This document shows, piece by piece, positions 63,217 through 64,000 of a stretch of 64,000 nt of DNA; the first letter of the stretch is position 1; every line of letters starts with the position of its first letter. Both the position numbers and the translations under genes were made by a program. The notes under the pieces were generated by a model. The model had not been told where the DNA came from. It worked only from the letters and a program-made list of their open reading frames with translations, and made no database searches. Origin of the DNA: JANSXG01 sp965652425 (GTDB taxonomy: Bacteria; Planctomycetota; Phycisphaerae; Phycisphaerales; UBA1924); assembly GCA_965652425.1 (NCBI GenBank), contig CBFGVX010000004.1:5050-69049 (forward strand), read 5' to 3'.

Positions 63217-64000
63217 ATGCAGCGACACGGCGACGGATTGCTCGGCGGCTTCACCTCGGCTCCTGTCGCGTGCGTCGCCGCGATTCTTCTGTCCGCAGGA
63301 TCCGCGTCTTCGTGGCAATCGTCCGACAATACGGTTCTCACCGGCCGCTCCTTTGAGGGAATCAACCTCCCCAGCTCACCGCAGGCGTTCCCCATCACCT
63401 TCCGTGCGATCCGGGCTTGGACCTGGACCGAAGCCAGCGGGAGCGGCGGCACCGATCGACTCCTGCTCGAGGGCGATGTCCGCATCGAAATCGGCGGGTA
63501 CGACTTCAGCGCCACGCGAGCCGCGATCTGGATCGAGCCGGTCGAAGTCGTCGGTGCCGACGGAGCCCGGGCGAGTGCTGATCAGCTCGCGGTGTATTTC
63601 GAGAATGTGCGGGACCCCGGCGGACGCCCCGGCCCGGATCCGGGCGTCGGACAATCCGCGGATCGCCTGCTGGTCACCGGCCTGATCGTTCGCCAGCCGC
63701 AGGGTATCTCGCTCCGAGTGGATCATGTCGAGCAGGGACGCCCGAGCGTTCGCAGCGGTCTGCAGGCCGATGCGGCACGGCTCAACGCCGAGGGCGAGGC
63801 ACGACTCGCAAGATACCTCATTGCACTTTCCAACCAAACTCCGCAGGACGATATCGCTCACGAGGGAGTCGATCGGCCGACGCGAACCGATGTCGTGGTG
63901 GAGCGAGTCCCTCCCGCAGACCCGTTCGCGTTGGCCGACGAGGATCGCTTCCAGGACACACGCCCCGTTCGCCCAACCAATCCGGGGTCGATCACCATGC
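63217..64000 (+). CDS. exported OstA/LptD-like protein, 5' part
   Basis: Truncated by the window end after 261 codons. The start ATG at 63217 has GCAGGA upstream and is followed by a signal peptide (PVACVAAILLSAGSASS). The segment LLLEGDVRIEIGGYDFSATR followed by AAIWIEPVEV resembles the OstA/LptA-like N-domain of LPS-transport proteins. The visible frame stays open to the edge; the rest of the protein would decide whether it is LptD-like. Charged and Pro-rich toward the end. Confidence 0.6.
   Translation, partial: MQRHGDGLLGGFTSAPVACVAAILLSAGSASSWQSSDNTVLTGRSFEGINLPSSPQAFPITFRAIRAWTWTEASGSGGTDRLLLEGDVRIEIGGYDFSATRAAIWIEPVEVVGADGARASADQLAVYFENVRDPGGRPGPDPGVGQSADRLLVTGLIVRQPQGISLRVDHVEQGRPSVRSGLQADAARLNAEGEARLARYLIALSNQTPQDDIAHEGVDRPTRTDVVVERVPPADPFALADEDRFQDTRPVRPTNPGSITM

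Overview
This 64 kb window looks like chromosomal DNA of a Planctomycetota bacterium, most likely of the class Phycisphaerae. The reasons are a Minf_1886-type small protein restricted to the Planctomycetes-Verrucomicrobia group, three secreted proteins ending in the dockerin-like DLDDLN(I/L)VL(S/T)NFG doublet, a PEP-CTERM-like anchor, ResB/CcsA cytochrome c maturation genes, and OmpA, MlaE and LPS-assembly-like envelope genes. Taxonomy is inferred from gene content only.

Layout. 1-7.9 kb: an AI-2E family permease (cut by the window start), the small PVC protein, an amidohydrolase-resB-ccsA operon on the minus strand, then an OmpA-type lipoprotein and an MlaE-type permease on the plus strand. 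7.9-13.6 kb: a minus-strand operon with a Cys-rich exported protein, an HlyD-type adaptor, an ABC ATPase, two FtsX-type permeases and a lipoprotein (MacAB-like machine). 13.7-23.1 kb: a 9.4 kb integrated island. 23.1-32 kb: tRNA-Val, glutamate dehydrogenase, pseudouridine-5'-phosphate glycosidase, a secreted EEP-family phosphodiesterase, a PEP-CTERM protein overlapping an HTH-TPR regulator, and ClpB. 32-43 kb: an RND efflux adaptor/permease pair, an NHL propeller protein, a FixH/YtkA-like lipoprotein, a di-haem peroxidase and a choice-of-anchor-B dockerin protein. 43-51.7 kb: six of the UMP biosynthesis genes on the minus strand (pyrB, pyrC, a structured 325-nt leader, pyrF, pyrE, carA, carB); pyrD is not in the window. 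51.9-64 kb: a dockerin-tagged metalloprotease, LemA plus an M48 protease, an EamA-type membrane protein, a CpcT-like lipoprotein, exonuclease III, another dockerin protein, homogentisate dioxygenase, a transglutaminase-like protein and a truncated OstA/LptD-like gene.

The most interesting part is the island. It is bounded by a 17-bp direct repeat, one copy of which is the 3' end of the tRNA-Val gene. It carries a tyrosine recombinase, two overlapping excisionase-like HTH genes, a Prim-Pol/RepA-like replication protein, a cluster of small genes including an HK97-type prohead protease with its H-S-E residues, and a DUF5681-like protein, but no portal, major capsid, large terminase, tail or lysis gene that I can recognise. 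This is the composition expected of a phage satellite or a mobilisable phage-derived element. The crossover core lies inside the integrase reading frame: the island's left end (71 codons) is in frame with the integrase across the core, so the excised circle should encode a 492-residue integrase while the integrated form encodes a 434-residue one ending in tRNA-derived codons. The island also contains a 19-21 bp repeat (two direct copies near the ends, one inverted copy inside) and two minus-strand relics resembling the end of its own replication gene and its own left end.
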